The notes under the pieces are model-generated. The model was given only the letters and a program-made list of their open reading frames with translations. It did no database searches and had not been told where the DNA came from. From Inia geoffrensis (taxonomy: Eukaryota; Chordata; Mammalia; Artiodactyla; Iniidae), in assembly GCA_036417435.1 (NCBI GenBank), contig CM070914.1:1798001-1862000 (forward strand): DNA of 64,000 nt, in the 5' to 3' direction. Positions 37,467 to 49,894 of the stretch are shown in pieces (within the stretch, counting starts at the first letter, position 1; each line of letters starts with the position of its first letter). A program made the position numbers and the translations under genes.

Positions 37467-38841
37467 GTGCTGGGGTACTTAAGCTGCTCCAAAACAGAGT
37501 GCAGTGCGTTTCCCTACACTCAGCATACACAGAGTGGCTCCAAAGGGCTACGGGACTGGATGTTGCTCAACAGACACAGGTGGACCTGGGAGTACTTAGT
37601 GTACCTGGCAGTAACAGGATGCCCACATAAGCCTCCTAGGTGTCTGTAAAATCATACTGCCATTTAAGATATGCAGAGCAGAGGTCACATGCTCATGGAA
37701 ATTTCTGGACACCTCCATTCCTACACGCAAATCAAAGCCTCCAGGCATGTGTTCATGCTGCGTGCGCATTAAGTGACACAGCATGGTAAGATGCTGACTT
37801 TCTCCTGGAGCACAGTGACTTCACGTACGAGGTCTTCTAAGTATTCAAGGCAGAGTGTATTCTCATGGCAGCTCACCCTCAGGGCCATGACAAAGACTTC
37901 CTGGGGACTTCGGATTCACCAGAAATGTGGTCCTGACGGTGCTCCAGGACTCTGGAAATGTAGCTCTCCTCCCGGGACATGCGGTGTGCAGCCCGTCACT
38001 CGGCACGTACAGAGGCCCTCCGATGTACAGACCAGTGGGCCTCCATGTGGCTCAGCCTTCCCACAGGGCTCTGGAGGTACTCAGTGAACTTGGAGCAAAA
38101 ATGATGCACAACCGAGGGCCCAGGAGTCCTCCAAACGGTCCTTCCTTTAAAATAAATCCCAACAGCGATGAAGAACTCATGGAGACAGTTGCATGCTTCC
38201 CTTTTTACACGGCTACTCAGGGTCTAACGTGGAGACGTGTTCTCTCATTGTTTCACTTTAGTTCTAGAGACTGTCATGCTCACCACCACCGAGGCCATGG
38301 AAGCACCTTGTTTGGACAGAGCCAATTCATATTTTTCCCCGAAGCATTCTTACAGGGTTGAGAGGCCTGTCAACAGCAGAGAATGTCAGGTAGTTTCTAG
38401 GCAGCATGAATGGATCCTTCAAATTGAGAAAACAAGTCTAGTTCCAGCAGGCTCCGATTTCCACGGGCACACTCATCCTACGTCCCTCGGGTTTCTAACA
38501 AGTCCAAAGGTAGACAAGGTTACCCAGTGTTTCCTTCCCTGAATCATCTTGTCGAAGTAGGGTTTTGTGCATCATGCGAACTGCCTCAACCAAGCAACGC
38601 ACTTGGTATGTGTGGAGCCGTCTGACTCTTCAAAAGTCTGCACTGCCACGGGAAGAGCAGGCCTGAAATTGCAGTCAGAACGCACGCTGACTCTCTCCTG
38701 GAGCCAGGGTGAGTTCAGGCAGGAGGTCGTACATGGAATGCGAAGCCCAGGGTTTCTATGAGTGCAGCTCAGACTAGGGTAATGGGTAAAATTTCGACGG
38801 CCTGAGGGACGTGCCAGAACGGTGTTCCTGAACCTCTGTGA
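37467..38841 (+). repeat. Satellite unit 28 (1,375 bp), subfamily switch
   Basis: The start resembles subfamily I. From about 37,630 it is subfamily II, with the five-base loss, the AA gain and the one-base loss in GGGCCCAGG (net -4). Private GGTGGACCTGG and CACATAAGCC lie just before the switch. Confidence 0.97.
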
Positions 38842-40826
38842 GTGCTGGGGTACTTAAGCTGCTCCAAAACAGAGTGCAGTGCGTTTCCCTATACTCAGCA
38901 TACACAGAGTGGCTCCAAAGGGCTACGGGACTGGATGTTGCTCAACAGACACAGGTGGGCCTGGGATTACTTAGTGTACCTGGCAGTAACAGGATGCCCA
39001 CATGAGCCTCCTAGGTGTCTGTAAAATCATACTGCCATTTAAGATATGCAGAGCAGAGGTCACATGCTCATGGAAATTTCTGGACACCTCCATTCCTACA
39101 CGCAAATCAAAGCCTCCAGGCATGTGTTCATGCTGCGTGCGCATTAAGTGACACAGCATGGTAAGATGCTGACTTTCTCCTGGAGCACAGTGACTTCACG
39201 TACGAGGTCTTCTAAGTATTCAAGGCAGAGTGTATTCTCATGGCAGCTCACCCTCAGGGCCATGACAAAGACTTCCTGGGGACTTCGGACTCACCAGAAA
39301 TGTGGTCCTGACGGTGCTCCAGGACTCTGGAAATGTAGCTCTCCTCCCGGGACATGCGGTGTGCAGCCCGTCACTCGGCACGTACAGAGGCCCTCCGATG
39401 TACAGACCAGTGGGCCTCCATGTGGCTCAGCCTTCCCACAGGGCTCTGGAGGTACTCAGTGAACTTGGAGCAAAAATGATGCACAACCGAGGGCCCTAGG
39501 AGTCCTCAAAAGGGTCCTTCCTTTAAAATAAATCCCAACAGCGATGAAGAACTCATGGAGACAGTTGCATGCCTCCCTTTTTACACGGCTACCCAGGGTC
39601 TAACGTGGAGACGTGGTCTCTCATTGTTTCACTTTAGTTCTAGAGACTGTCATGCTCACCACCACCGAGGCCATGGAAGCTCCTTGTTTGGACAGAGCCA
39701 ATTCATATTTTTCCCCGAAGCATTCTTACAGGGTTCAGAGACCTGTCAACAGCAGAGAATGTCAGGTAGTTTCTAGGCAGCATGAATGGAGCCTTCAAAT
39801 TGAGAAAACAAGTCTAGTTCCAGCAGGCCCCAATTTCCACGGGCACACTCATCCTACGTCCCTCGGCTTTCTAAGAAGTCCAAAGGGAGACAAGGTTACC
39901 CAGTGTTTCCTTCCCTGAATCAACTTGTCGAAGTAGGGTTTTGTGCATCATGTGAACTGCTTCAACCAAGCAACGCACTTGGTATGTGTGGGGCCGTCTG
40001 ACTCTTCAAAAGTCTGCAGTGCCACGGGAAGAGCAGGCCTGAAATTGCAGTCAGAACGCACGCTGACTCTCTCCCGGCGCCAGGGTGAGTTCAGGCAGGA
40101 GGTCGTACATGGAATGGGAAGCCCAGGGTTTCTCTGAGTGCAGCTCAGACTAGGGTAATGGGTAAAATTTCGACGGCCTGAGGGACGTGCCAGAAAGGTG
40201 TTCCTGAACCTCTGTGAGTGCTGGGGTACTTAAGCTGCTCCAAAACAGAGTGCAGTGCGTTTCCCTACACTCAACATACACAGAGTGGCTCCGAAGTGCT
40301 ACGGGACTGGATGTTGCTCAACAGACACAGGTGGCCCTGGGAGTACTTAGTGTACTATACCTGGCAGTAACAGGATGCCCACATGAGCCTCCTAGGTGTC
40401 TGTAAAATCATACTGCCAGTTAAGATATGCAGAGCAGATGTCACCTGCTCATGGAAAGTGCTGGACACCTCCGTTACTACAAACAAATCAAAGCCTAACC
40501 TCCAGGCATGTGTTCATGCTGGGTACGCATTAAGTGACGCAGCATGGTAAGATGCTGACTTTCTCCTGGAGCACAGTGACTTCACGTACGAGGTCTTCTA
40601 AGTGTTCAAGGCAGAGTGTTTTCTCATGGCAGTTCACCCTCAGGGCCATGACAAAGACTTCCTGGAGACTTCGGACTCACCAGAAATGTGGTCCTGACGG
40701 TGCTCCAGGACTCTGGAAATGTAGCTCTCCTCCCGGGACATGCGGTGTGCAGCCCGTCACTCGGCACGTACAGAGGCCCTCCGATGTACAGACCAGTGGG
40801 CCTCCATGTGGCTCAGCCTTCCCACA
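37630..40826. repeat. Eight-unit-offset duplication, copy 1
   Basis: Recurs at 48,683-51,879 (offset 11,053 bp). Shared markers include GGAAATTTCTGG, CTACACGCAAATC, CTGCGTGCGC and TGACACAGC. About eight substitutions were seen, for example near 38074/49127, 39947/51000 and 40717/51770. The left limit is 37629 A versus 48682 G; the right limit is the CACACGGC versus CACAGGGC difference. Confidence 0.9.
38842..40217 (+). repeat. Satellite unit 29 (1,376 bp)
   Basis: Subfamily II; five-base loss plus AA gain. Paired with unit 37. Contains CCTATACTCAGC and CAGGGTTCAGAGACC. Confidence 0.97.
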
Positions 40827-41602
40827 CGGCTCTGCAGGTACTCAGTGAACTTGGAGCAAAAATGATGCACAACCGAGGGCCCAGGAGTCCTCCAAATGGT
40901 ACTTCCTTTAAAATAAATCCTAACAGCGATGAAGAACTCATGGAGACAGTTGCATGCTTCCATTTTTATAAGGCTACTCAGGGTCTAACGTGGAGACGTG
41001 TTCTCTCATTGTTTCACTTTAGTTCTAGAGACTGTCATGCTCACCACCACCGAGGCCATGGAAGCACCTTGTTTGGACAGAGCCAATTCATATTTTTCCC
41101 CGAAGCATTCTTACAGGGTTGAGAGACCTGTCAACAGCAGAGAATGTCAGGTAGTTTCTAGGCAGCATGAATGGAGCCTTCAAATTGAGAAAACAAGTCT
41201 AGTTCCAGCAGGCCCCGATTTCCACGGGCACACTCATCCTACGTCCCTCGGCTTTCTAACAAGTCCAAAGGGAGACAAGGTTACCCAGTGTTTCCTTCCC
41301 TGAATCAACTTGTCGAAGTAGGGTTTTGTGCATCATGCGAACTGCCTCAACCAAGCAACGCACTTGGTATGTGTGGGGCCGTCTAACTCTTCAAAAGTCT
41401 GCAGTGCCACGGGAAGAGCAGGCCTGAAATTGCAGTCAGAACGCACGCTGACTCTCTCCTGGCGCCAGGGGGAGTTCAGGCAGGAGGTCGTACATGGAAT
41501 GCGAAGCCCAGGGTTTCTCTGAGTGCAGCTCAGACTAGGGTAATGGGTAAAATTTCGACGGCCTGAGGGACGTGCCAGAACGGTGTTCCTGAACCTCTGT
41601 GA
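40218..41602 (+). repeat. Satellite unit 30 (1,385 bp)
   Basis: Subfamily II; five-base gain, AA gain, one-base loss. First part pairs with unit 38, second part with unit 33. Lacks the donor-like GT. Confidence 0.97.
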
Positions 41603-43600
41603 GTGCTGGGGTACTTAAGCTGCTCCAAAACAGAGTGCAGTGCGTTTCCCTACACTAAGCATACACAGAGTGGCTCCAAAGGGCTACGGGACTGGATGTT
41701 GCTCAACAGACACAGGTGGGCCTGGGAGTACTTAGTGTACCTGGCAGTAACAGGATGCCCACATGAGCCTCCTAGGTGTCTGTAAAATCATACTGCCATT
41801 TAAGATATGCAGAGCAGAGGTCACATGCTCATGGAAAGTGCTGGACACCTCCGTTCCTACAAGCAAATCAAAGCCTAACCTCCAGGCATGTGTTCATGCT
41901 GGGTGCGCATTAAGTGACGCAGCATGGTAAGATGCTGACTTTCTCCTGGAGCACAGTGACTTCACGTACGAGGTCTTCTAAGTATTCAAGGCAGAGTGTA
42001 TTCTCATGGCAGCTCACCCTCAGGGCCATGACAAAGACTTCCTGGGGACTTCGGACTCACCAGAAATGTGGTCCTGACGGTGCTCCAGGACTCTGGAAAT
42101 GCAGCTCTCCTCCCGGGACATGCGGTGTGCAGCCCGTCACTCGGCACGTACAGAGGCCCTCCGATGTACAGACCAGTGGGCCTCCATGTGGCTCAGCCTT
42201 CCCACAGGGCTCTGGAGGTACTCAGTGAACTTGGAGCAAAAATGATGCACAACCGAGGGCCCTAGGAGTCCTCAAAAGGGTCCTTCCTTTAAAATAAATC
42301 GGAACAGCGATGAAGAACTCATGGAGACAGTTGCATGCCTCCCTTTTGACACGGCTACCCAGGGTCTAACGTGGAGACGTGGTCTCTCATTGTTTCACTT
42401 TAGTTCTAGAGACTGTCATGCTCACCACCACCGAGGCCATGGAAGCTCCTTGTTTGGACAGAGCCAATTCATATTTTTCCCCGAAGCATTCTTACAGGGT
42501 TGAGAGACCTGTCAACAGCAGAGAATGTCAGGTAGTTTCTAGGCAGCATGAATGGAGCCTTCAAATTGAGAAAACAAGTCTAGTTCCAGCAGGCCCCAAT
42601 TTCCACGGGCACACTCATCCTACGTCCCTCGGCTTTCTAACAAGTCCAAAGGGAGACAAGGTTACCCAGTGTTTCCTTCCCTGAATCAACTTGTCGAAGT
42701 AGGGTTTTCTGCATCATGTGAACTGCTTCAACCAAGCAACGCACTTGGTATGTGTGGGGCCGTCTGACTCTTCAAAAGTCTGCAGTGCCACGGGAAGAGC
42801 AGGCCTGAAATTGCAGTCAGAACGCACGCTGACTCTCTCCCGGCGCCAGGGTGAGTTCAGGCAGGAGCTCGTACATGGAATGGGAAGCCCAGGGTTTCTC
42901 TGAGTGCAGCTCAGACTAGGGTAATGGGTAAAATTTCGACGGCCTGAGGGACGTGCCAGAACGGTGTTCCTGAACCTCTGTGAGTGCTGGGGTACTTAAG
43001 CTGCTCCAAAACAGAGTGCAGTGCGTTTCCCTACACTCAACATACACAGAGTGGCTCCAAAGTGCTACGGGACCGGATGTTGCTCAACAGACACAGGTGG
43101 CCCTGGGAGTACTTAGTGTACTATACCTGGCAGTAACAGGATGCCCACATGAGCCTCCTAGGTGTCTGTAAAATCATACTGCCAGTTAAGATATGCAGAG
43201 CAGATGTCACCTGCTCATGGAACGTGGTGGACAGCTCCGTTACTACAAGCAAATCAAAGCCTAACCTCCAGGCATGTGTTCATGCTGGGTACGCATTAAG
43301 TGACGCAGCATGGTAAGATGCTGACTTTCTCCTGGAGCACAGTGACTTCACGTACGAGGTCTTCTAAGTGTTCAAGGCAGAGTGTTTTCTCATGGCAGTT
43401 CACCCTCAGGGCCATGACAAAGACTTCCTGGAGACTTCGGACTCACCAGAAATGTGGTCCTGACGGTGCTCCAGGACTCTGGAAATGTAGCTCTCCTCCC
43501 GGGACATGCGGTGTGCAGCCCGTCACTCGGCACGTACAGAGGCCCTCCGATGTACAGACCAGTGGGCCTCCATGTGGCTCAGCCTTCCCACAGGGCTCTG
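40864..43600. repeat. Three-unit-offset duplication, copy 1
   Basis: Recurs at 45,015 (offset 4,151 bp = 1,385 + 1,381 + 1,385). The rare AAATAAATCGGAAC and CCCTTTTGACACGG variants of unit 31 are found again in unit 34. Differences near 43232, 43387 and 43431 were seen before the match fades at about 43,600. Confidence 0.88.
41603..42983 (+). repeat. Satellite unit 31 (1,381 bp)
   Basis: Subfamily II with only the AA gain. Paired with unit 34. Carries AAATAAATCGGAAC (CC to GG at 42301) and CTTTTGACACGG. Confidence 0.97.
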
Positions 43601-44368
43601 CAGGTACTCAGTGAACTTGGAGCAAAAATGATGCACAACCGAGGGCCCAGGAGTCCTCCAAACGGTCCTTCCTTTAAAATAAATCCCAACAGCGATGAAG
43701 AACTCATGGAGACAGTTGCATGCCTCCCTTTTTACACGGCTACCCAGGGTCTAACGTGGAGACGTGTTCTCTCATTGTTTCACTTTAGTTTTAGAGACTG
43801 TCATGCTCACCACCACCGAGGCCATGGAAGCACCTTGTTTGGACAGAGCCAATTCATATTTTTCCCCGAAGCATTCTTACAGGGTTGAGAGACATGTCAA
43901 CAGCAGAGAATGTCAGGTAGTTTCTAGGCAGCATGAATGGAGCCTTCAAATTGAGAAAACAAGTCTAGTTCCAGCAGGCCCCGATTTCCACGGGCACACT
44001 CATCCTACGTCCCTCGGCTTTCTAACAAGTCCAAAGGGAGACAAGGTTACCCAGTGTTTCTTTCCCTGAATCAACTTGTCGAAGTAGGGTTTTGTGCATC
44101 ATGCGAACTGCCTCAACCAAGCAACACACTTGGTATGTGTGGGGCCGTCTGACTCTTCAAAAGTCTGCAGTGCCACGGGAAGAGCAGGCCTGAAATTGCA
44201 GTCAGAACGCACGCTGACTCTCTCCCGGCGCCAGGGTGAGTTCAGGCAGGAGGTCGTACATGGAATGGGAAGCCCAGGGTTTCTCTGAGTGCAGCTCAGA
44301 CTAGGGTAATGGGTAAAATTTCGACGGCCTGAGGGACGTGCCAGAACGGTGTTCCTGAACCTCTGTGA
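42984..44368 (+). repeat. Satellite unit 32 (1,385 bp)
   Basis: Subfamily II. First part pairs with unit 35, second part with unit 38. Has clustered changes GGAACGTGGTGGACAGC near 43220. Confidence 0.97.
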
Positions 44369-44985
44369 GTGCTGGGGTACTTAAGCTGCTCCAAAACAGA
44401 GTGCAGTGCGTTTCCCTACACTCAACATACACAGAGTGGCTCCAAAGTGCTACGGGACTGGATGTTGCTCAACAGACACAGGTGGCCCTGGGAATACTTA
44501 GTGTACTATACATGGCAGTAACAGGATGCCCACATGAGCCTCCTAGGTGTCTGTAAAATCATACTGCCAGTTAAGATATGCAGAGCAGATGTCACATGCT
44601 CATGGAAAGTGCTGGACACCTCCGTTCCTACAAGCAAATCAAAGCCTAACCTCCAGGCATGTGTTCATGCTGGGTGCGCATTAAGTGACGCAGCATGGTA
44701 AGATGCTGACTTTCTCCTGGAGCACAGTGACTTCACGTACGAGGTCTTCTAAGTGTTCAAGGCAGAGTGTTTTCTCATGGCAGCTCACCCTCAGGGCCAT
44801 TACAAAGACTTCCTGGGGACTTCGGACTCACCAGAAATGTGGTCCTGACGGTGCTCCAGGACTCTGGAAATGTAGCTCTCCTCCCGGGACATGCGGTGTG
44901 CAGCCCGTCACTCGGCACGTACACAGGCCCTCCGATGTACAGACCAGTGGGCCTCCATGTGGCTCAGCCTTCCCACAGGGCTCTG
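43431..44985. repeat. Six-unit-offset homology block, copy 1
   Basis: Second part of unit 32 and first part of unit 33. They match 51,718-53,272 at an offset of 8,287 bp, sharing TTAGTTTTAGAG, GAGAGACATGTC, GTTTCTTTCCC and CAACACACTTGG. 44801 is T here, while the partner and nearly all other units have G. Confidence 0.8.
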
Positions 44986-45753
44986 CAGATACTCAGTGAA
45001 CTTGGAGGAAAAAGGATGCACAACCGAGGGCCCAGGAGTCCTCCAAATGGTACTTCCTTTAAAATAAATCCTAACAGCGATGAAGAACTCATGGAGACAG
45101 TTGCATGCTTCCATTTTTATAAGGCTACTCAGGGTCTAACGTGGAGACGTGTTCTCTCATTGTTTCACTTTAGTTCTAGAGACTGTCATGCTCACCACCA
45201 CCGAGGCCATGGAAGCACCTTGTTTGGACAGAGCCAATTCATATTTTTCCCCGAAGCATTCTTACAGGGTTGAGAGACCTGTCAACAGCAGAGAATGTCA
45301 GGTAGTTTCTAGGCAGCATGAATGGAGCCTTCAAATTGAGAAAACAAGTCTAGTTCCAGCAGGCCCCGATTTCCACGGGCACACTCATCCTACGTCCCTC
45401 GGCTTTCTAACAAGTCCAAAGGGAGACAAGGTTACCCAGTGTTTCCTTCCCTGAATCAACTTGTCGAAGTAGGGTTTTGTGCATCATGCGAACTGCCTCA
45501 ACCAAGCAACGCACTTGGTATGTGTGGGGCCGTCTAACTCTTCAAAAGTCTGCAGTGCCACGGGAAGAGCAGGCCTGAAATTGCAGTCAGAACGCACGCT
45601 GACTCTCTCCTGGCGCCAGGGGGAGTTCAGGCAGGAGGTCGTACATGGAATGCGAAGCCCAGGGTTTCTCTGAGTGCAGCTCAGACTAGGGTAATGGGTA
45701 AAATTTCGACGGCCTGAGGGACGTGCCAGAACGGTGTTCCTGAACCTCTGTGA
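44369..45753 (+). repeat. Satellite unit 33 (1,385 bp)
   Basis: Subfamily II. Similar to units 40, 42 and 45 (TGCAGATACTC, GAAAAAGGATG, TTTTTATAAGG). A private G-to-T change at 44801 removes a stop in one frame. Lacks the donor-like GT. Confidence 0.97.
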
Positions 45754-47751
45754 GTGCTGGGGTACTTAAGCTGCTCCAAAACAGAGTGCAGTGCGTTTCC
45801 CTACACTAAGCATACACAGAGTGGCTCCAAAGGGCTACGGGACTGGATGTTGCTCAACAGACACAGGTGGGCCTGGGAGTACTTAGTGTACCTGGCAGTA
45901 ACAGGATGCCCACATGAGCCTCCTAGGTGTCTGTAAAATCATACTGCCATTTAAGATATGCAGAGCAGAGGTCACATGCTCATGGAAAGTGCTGGACACC
46001 TCCGTTCCTACAAGCAAATCAAAGCCTAACCTCCAGGCATGTGTTCATGCTGGGTGCGCATTAAGTGACGCAGCATGGTAAGATGCTGACTTTCTCCTGG
46101 AGCACAGTGACTTCACGTACGAGGTCTTCTAAGTATTCAAGGCAGAGTGTATTCTCATGGCAGCTCACCCTCAGGGCCATGACAAAGACTTCCTGGGGAC
46201 TTCGGACTCACCAGAAATGTGGTCCTGACGGTGCTCCAGGACTCTGGAAATGCAGCTCTCCTCCCGGGACATGCGGTGTGCAGCCCGTCACTCGGCACGT
46301 ACAGAGGCCCTCCGATGTACAGACCAGTGGGCCTCCATGTGGCTCAGCCTTCCCACAGGGCTCTGGAGGTACTCAGTGAACTTGGAGCAAAAATGATGCA
46401 CAACCGAGGGCCCTAGGAGTCCTCAAAAGGGTCCTTCCTTTAAAATAAATCGGAACAGCGATGAAGAACTCATGGAGACAGTTGCATGCCTCCCTTTTGA
46501 CACGGCTACCCAGGGTCTAACGTGGAGACGTGGTCTCTCATTGTTTCACTTTAGTTCTAGAGACTGTCATGCTCACCACCACCGAGGCCATGGAAGCTCC
46601 TTGTTTGGACAGAGCCAATTCATATTTTTCCCCGAAGCATTCTTACAGGGTTGAGAGACCTGTCAACAGCAGAGAATGTCAGGTAGTTTCTAGGCAGCAT
46701 GAATGGAGCCTTCAAATTGAGAAAACAAGTCTAGTTCCAGCAGGCCCCAATTTCCACGGGCACACTCATCCTACGTCCCTCGGCTTTCTAACAAGTCCAA
46801 AGGGAGACAAGGTTACCCAGTGTTTCCTTCCCTGAATCAACTTGTCGAAGTAGGGTTTTCTGCATCATGTGAACTGCTTCAACCAAGCAACGCACTTGGT
46901 ATGTGTGGGGCCGTCTGACTCTTCAAAAGTCTGCAGTGCCACGGGAAGAGCAGGCCTGAAATTGCAGTCAGAACGCACGCTGACTCTCTCCCGGCGCCAG
47001 GGTGAGTTCAGGCAGGAGCTCGTACATGGAATGGGAAGCCCAGGGTTTCTCTGAGTGCAGCTCAGACTAGGGTAATGGGTAAAATTTCGACGGCCTGAGG
47101 GACGTGCCAGAACGGTGTTCCTGAACCTCTGTGAGTGCTGGGGTACTTAAGCTGCTCCAAAACAGAGTGCAGTGCGTTTCCCTACACTCAACATACACAG
47201 AGTGGCTCCAAAGTGCTACGGGACCGGATGTTGCTCAACAGACACAGGTGGCCCTGGGAGTACTTAGTGTACTATACCTGGCAGTAACAGGATGCCCACA
47301 TGAGCCTCCTAGGTGTCTGTAAAATCATACTGCCAGTTAAGATATGCAGAGCAGATGTCACCTGCTCATGGAACGTGGTGGACACCTCCGTTACTACAAG
47401 CAAATCAAAGCCTAACCTCCAGGCATGTGTTCATGCTGGGTACGCATTAAGTGACGCAGCATGGTAAGATGCTGACTTTCTCCTGGAGCACAGTGACTTC
47501 ACGTACGAGGTCTTCTAAGTGTTCAAGGCAGAGTTTTTTCTCATGGCAGTTCACCCTCAGGGCCATGACAAAGACTTCCTGGGGACTTCGGACTCACCAG
47601 AAATGTGGTCCTGACGGTGCTCCAGGACTCTGGAAATGTAGCTCTCCTCCCGGGACATGCGGTGTGCAGCCCGTCACTCGGCACGTACAGAGGCCCTCCG
47701 ATGTACAGACCAGTGGGCCTCCATGTGGCTCAGCCTTCCCACAGGGCTCTG
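45015..47751. repeat. Three-unit-offset duplication, copy 2
   Basis: Partner of 40,864-43,600. The two copies are separated by about one further unit (unit 33), so this is a block copied at a trimer spacing rather than a complete trimer repeat. Confidence 0.88.
45754..47134 (+). repeat. Satellite unit 34 (1,381 bp)
   Basis: Copy of unit 31 at 4,151 bp, including the CC-to-GG change. Confidence 0.97.
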
Positions 47752-48519
47752 GAGGTACTCAGTGAACTTGGAGCAAAAATGATGCACAACCGAGGGCCCA
47801 GGAGTCCTCCAAACGGTCCTTCCTTTAAAATAAATCCCAACAGCGATGAAGAACTCATGGAGACAGTTGCCTGCTTCCCTTTTTACACGGCTACTCAGGG
47901 TCTAACATGGAGACGTGTTCTCTCATTGTTTCACTTTAGTTCTAGAGACTGTCATGCTCACCACCACCGAGGCCATGGAAGCACCTTGTTTGGACAGAGC
48001 CAATTCATATTTTTCCCCGAAGCATTCTTACAGGGTTGAGAGACCTGTCAACAGCAGAGAATGTCAGGTAGTTTCTAGGCAGCATGAATGGAGCCTTCAA
48101 ATTGAGAAAACAAGTCTAGTTCCAGCAGGCTCCGATTTCCACGGGCACACTCATCCTACGTCCCTCGGGTTTCTAACAAGTCCAAAGGTAGACAAGGTTA
48201 CCCAGTGTTTCCTTCCCTGAATCAACTTGTCGAAGTAGGGTTTTGTGCATCATGCGAACTGCCTCAACCAAGCAACGCACTTGGTATGTGTGGAGCCGTG
48301 TGACTCTTCAAAAGTCTGCAGTGCCACGGGAAGAGCAGGCCTGAATTTGCAGTCAGAACGCACGCTGACTCTCTCCTGGCGCCAGGGTGAGTTCAGGTAG
48401 GAGGTCGTACATGGAATGCGAAGCCCAGGGTTTCTATGAGTGCAGCTCAGACTAGGGTAATGGGTAAAATTTCGACGGCCTGAGGGACGTGCCAGAACGG
48501 TGTTCCTGAACCTCTGTGA
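47135..48519 (+). repeat. Satellite unit 35 (1,385 bp), hybrid
   Basis: First part pairs with unit 32; the second part resembles unit 28 (GGCTCCGATTTCC, AAAGGTAGACAAGG, TGTGGAGCCG). Private changes include CAGAGTTTTTTC and GTTGCCTGCTTCC. Confidence 0.97.
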
Positions 48520-49894
48520 GTGCTGGGGTACTTAAGCTGCTCCAAAACAGAGTGCAGTGCGTTTCCCTATACTCAGCATACACAGAGTGGCTCCAAAGGG
48601 CTACGGGACTGGATGTTGCTCAACAGACACAGGTGGGCCTGGGATTACTTAGTGTACCTGGCAGTAACAGGATGCCCACATGAGCCTCCTAGGTGTCTGT
48701 AAAATCATACTGCCATTTAAGATATGCAGAGCAGAGGTCACATGCTCATGGAAATTTCTGGACACCTCCATTCCTACACGCAAATCAAAGCCTCCAGGCA
48801 TGTGTTCATGCTGCGTGCGCATTAAGTGACACAGCATGGTAAGATGCTGACTTTCTCCTGGAGCACAGTGACTTCACGTACGAGGTCTTCTAAGTATTCA
48901 AGGCAGAGTGTATTCTCATGGCAGCTCACCCTCAGGGCCATGACAAAGACTTCCTGGGGACTTCGGATTCACCAGAAATGTGGTCCTGACGGTGCTCCAG
49001 GACTCTGGAAATGTAGCTCTCCTCCCGGGACATGCGGTGTGCAGCCCGTCACTCGGCACGTACAGAGGCCCTCCGATGTACAGACCAGTGGGCCTCCATG
49101 TGGCTCAGCCTTCCCACAGGGCTCTGGGGGTACTCAGTGAACTTGGAGCAAAAATGATGCACAACCGAGGGCCCAGGAGTCCTCCAAACGGTCCTTCCTT
49201 TAAAATAAATCCCAACAGCGATGAAGAACTCATGGAGACAGTTGCATGCTTCCCTTTTTACACGGCTACTCAGGGTCTAACGTGGAGACGTGTTCTCTCA
49301 TTGTTTCACTTTAGTTCTAGAGACTGTCATGCTCACCACCACCGAGGCCATGGAAGCACCTTGTTTGGACAGAGCCAATTCATATTTTTCCCCGAAGCAT
49401 TCTTACAGGGTTGAGAGGCCTGTCAACAGCAGAGAATGTCAGGTAGTTTCTAGGCAGCATGAATGGATCCTTCAAATTGAGAAAACAAGTCTAGTTCCAG
49501 CAGGCTCCGATTTCCACGGGCACACTCATCCTACGTCCCTCGGGTTTCTAACAAGTCCAAAGGTAGACAAGGTTACCCAGTGTTTCCTTCCCTGAATCAT
49601 CTTGTCGAAGTAGGGTTTTGTGCATCATGCGAACTGCCTCAACCAAGCAACGCACTTGGTATGTGTGGAGCCGTCTGACTCTTCAAAAGTCTGCACTGCC
49701 ACGGGAAGAGCAGGCCTGAAATTGCAGTCAGAACGCACGCTGACTCTCTCCTGGAGCCAGGGTGAGTTCAGGCAGGAGGTCGTACATGGAATGCGAAGCC
49801 CAGGGTTTCTATGAGTGCAGCTCAGACTAGGGTAATGGGTAAAATTTCGACGGCCTGAGGGACGTGCCAGAACGGTGTTCCTGAACCTCTGTGA
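48520..49894 (+). repeat. Satellite unit 36 (1,375 bp)
   Basis: Copy of unit 28 from 48,683 on. Differs by GGGGGTACTC near 49126. Confidence 0.97.

Larger units (their letters stand above)
1..37630. repeat. Subfamily I domain of the array
   Basis: Units 1-27 and the start of unit 28 share a base length of 1,379 bp, GCATTGTGACG about 300 bp into each unit, TTTATGCTG just before it, and GAGCACACTGACTTC just after. Length exceptions are two 1,378-bp units (8 and 26, each missing one base at a different place) and two 1,384-bp units (10 and 22, with a TACTG-type insertion). Within the domain two variant classes alternate: one with TATAGACC, AAAGAGTTCC and ACGCGGC, the other with TACAGACC, AAAGACTTCC and ACACGGC. 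Confidence 0.9.

Noticed and set aside
37927..38361. 144-codon frame recurring in many subfamily II units
   Set aside because: It arises from the one-base loss (GGGCCCTAGG to GGGCCCAGG) joining two frames, and begins at GTG; the first ATG is more than 30 codons in. Units 29, 31, 34 and 37 keep the extra base and break it. No protein family recognised.
44767..45273. Longest open frame, 168 codons
   Set aside because: It begins at GTG and exists only because 44801 changed from G to T, removing a stop present in sister units. No recognisable domain; treated as chance.
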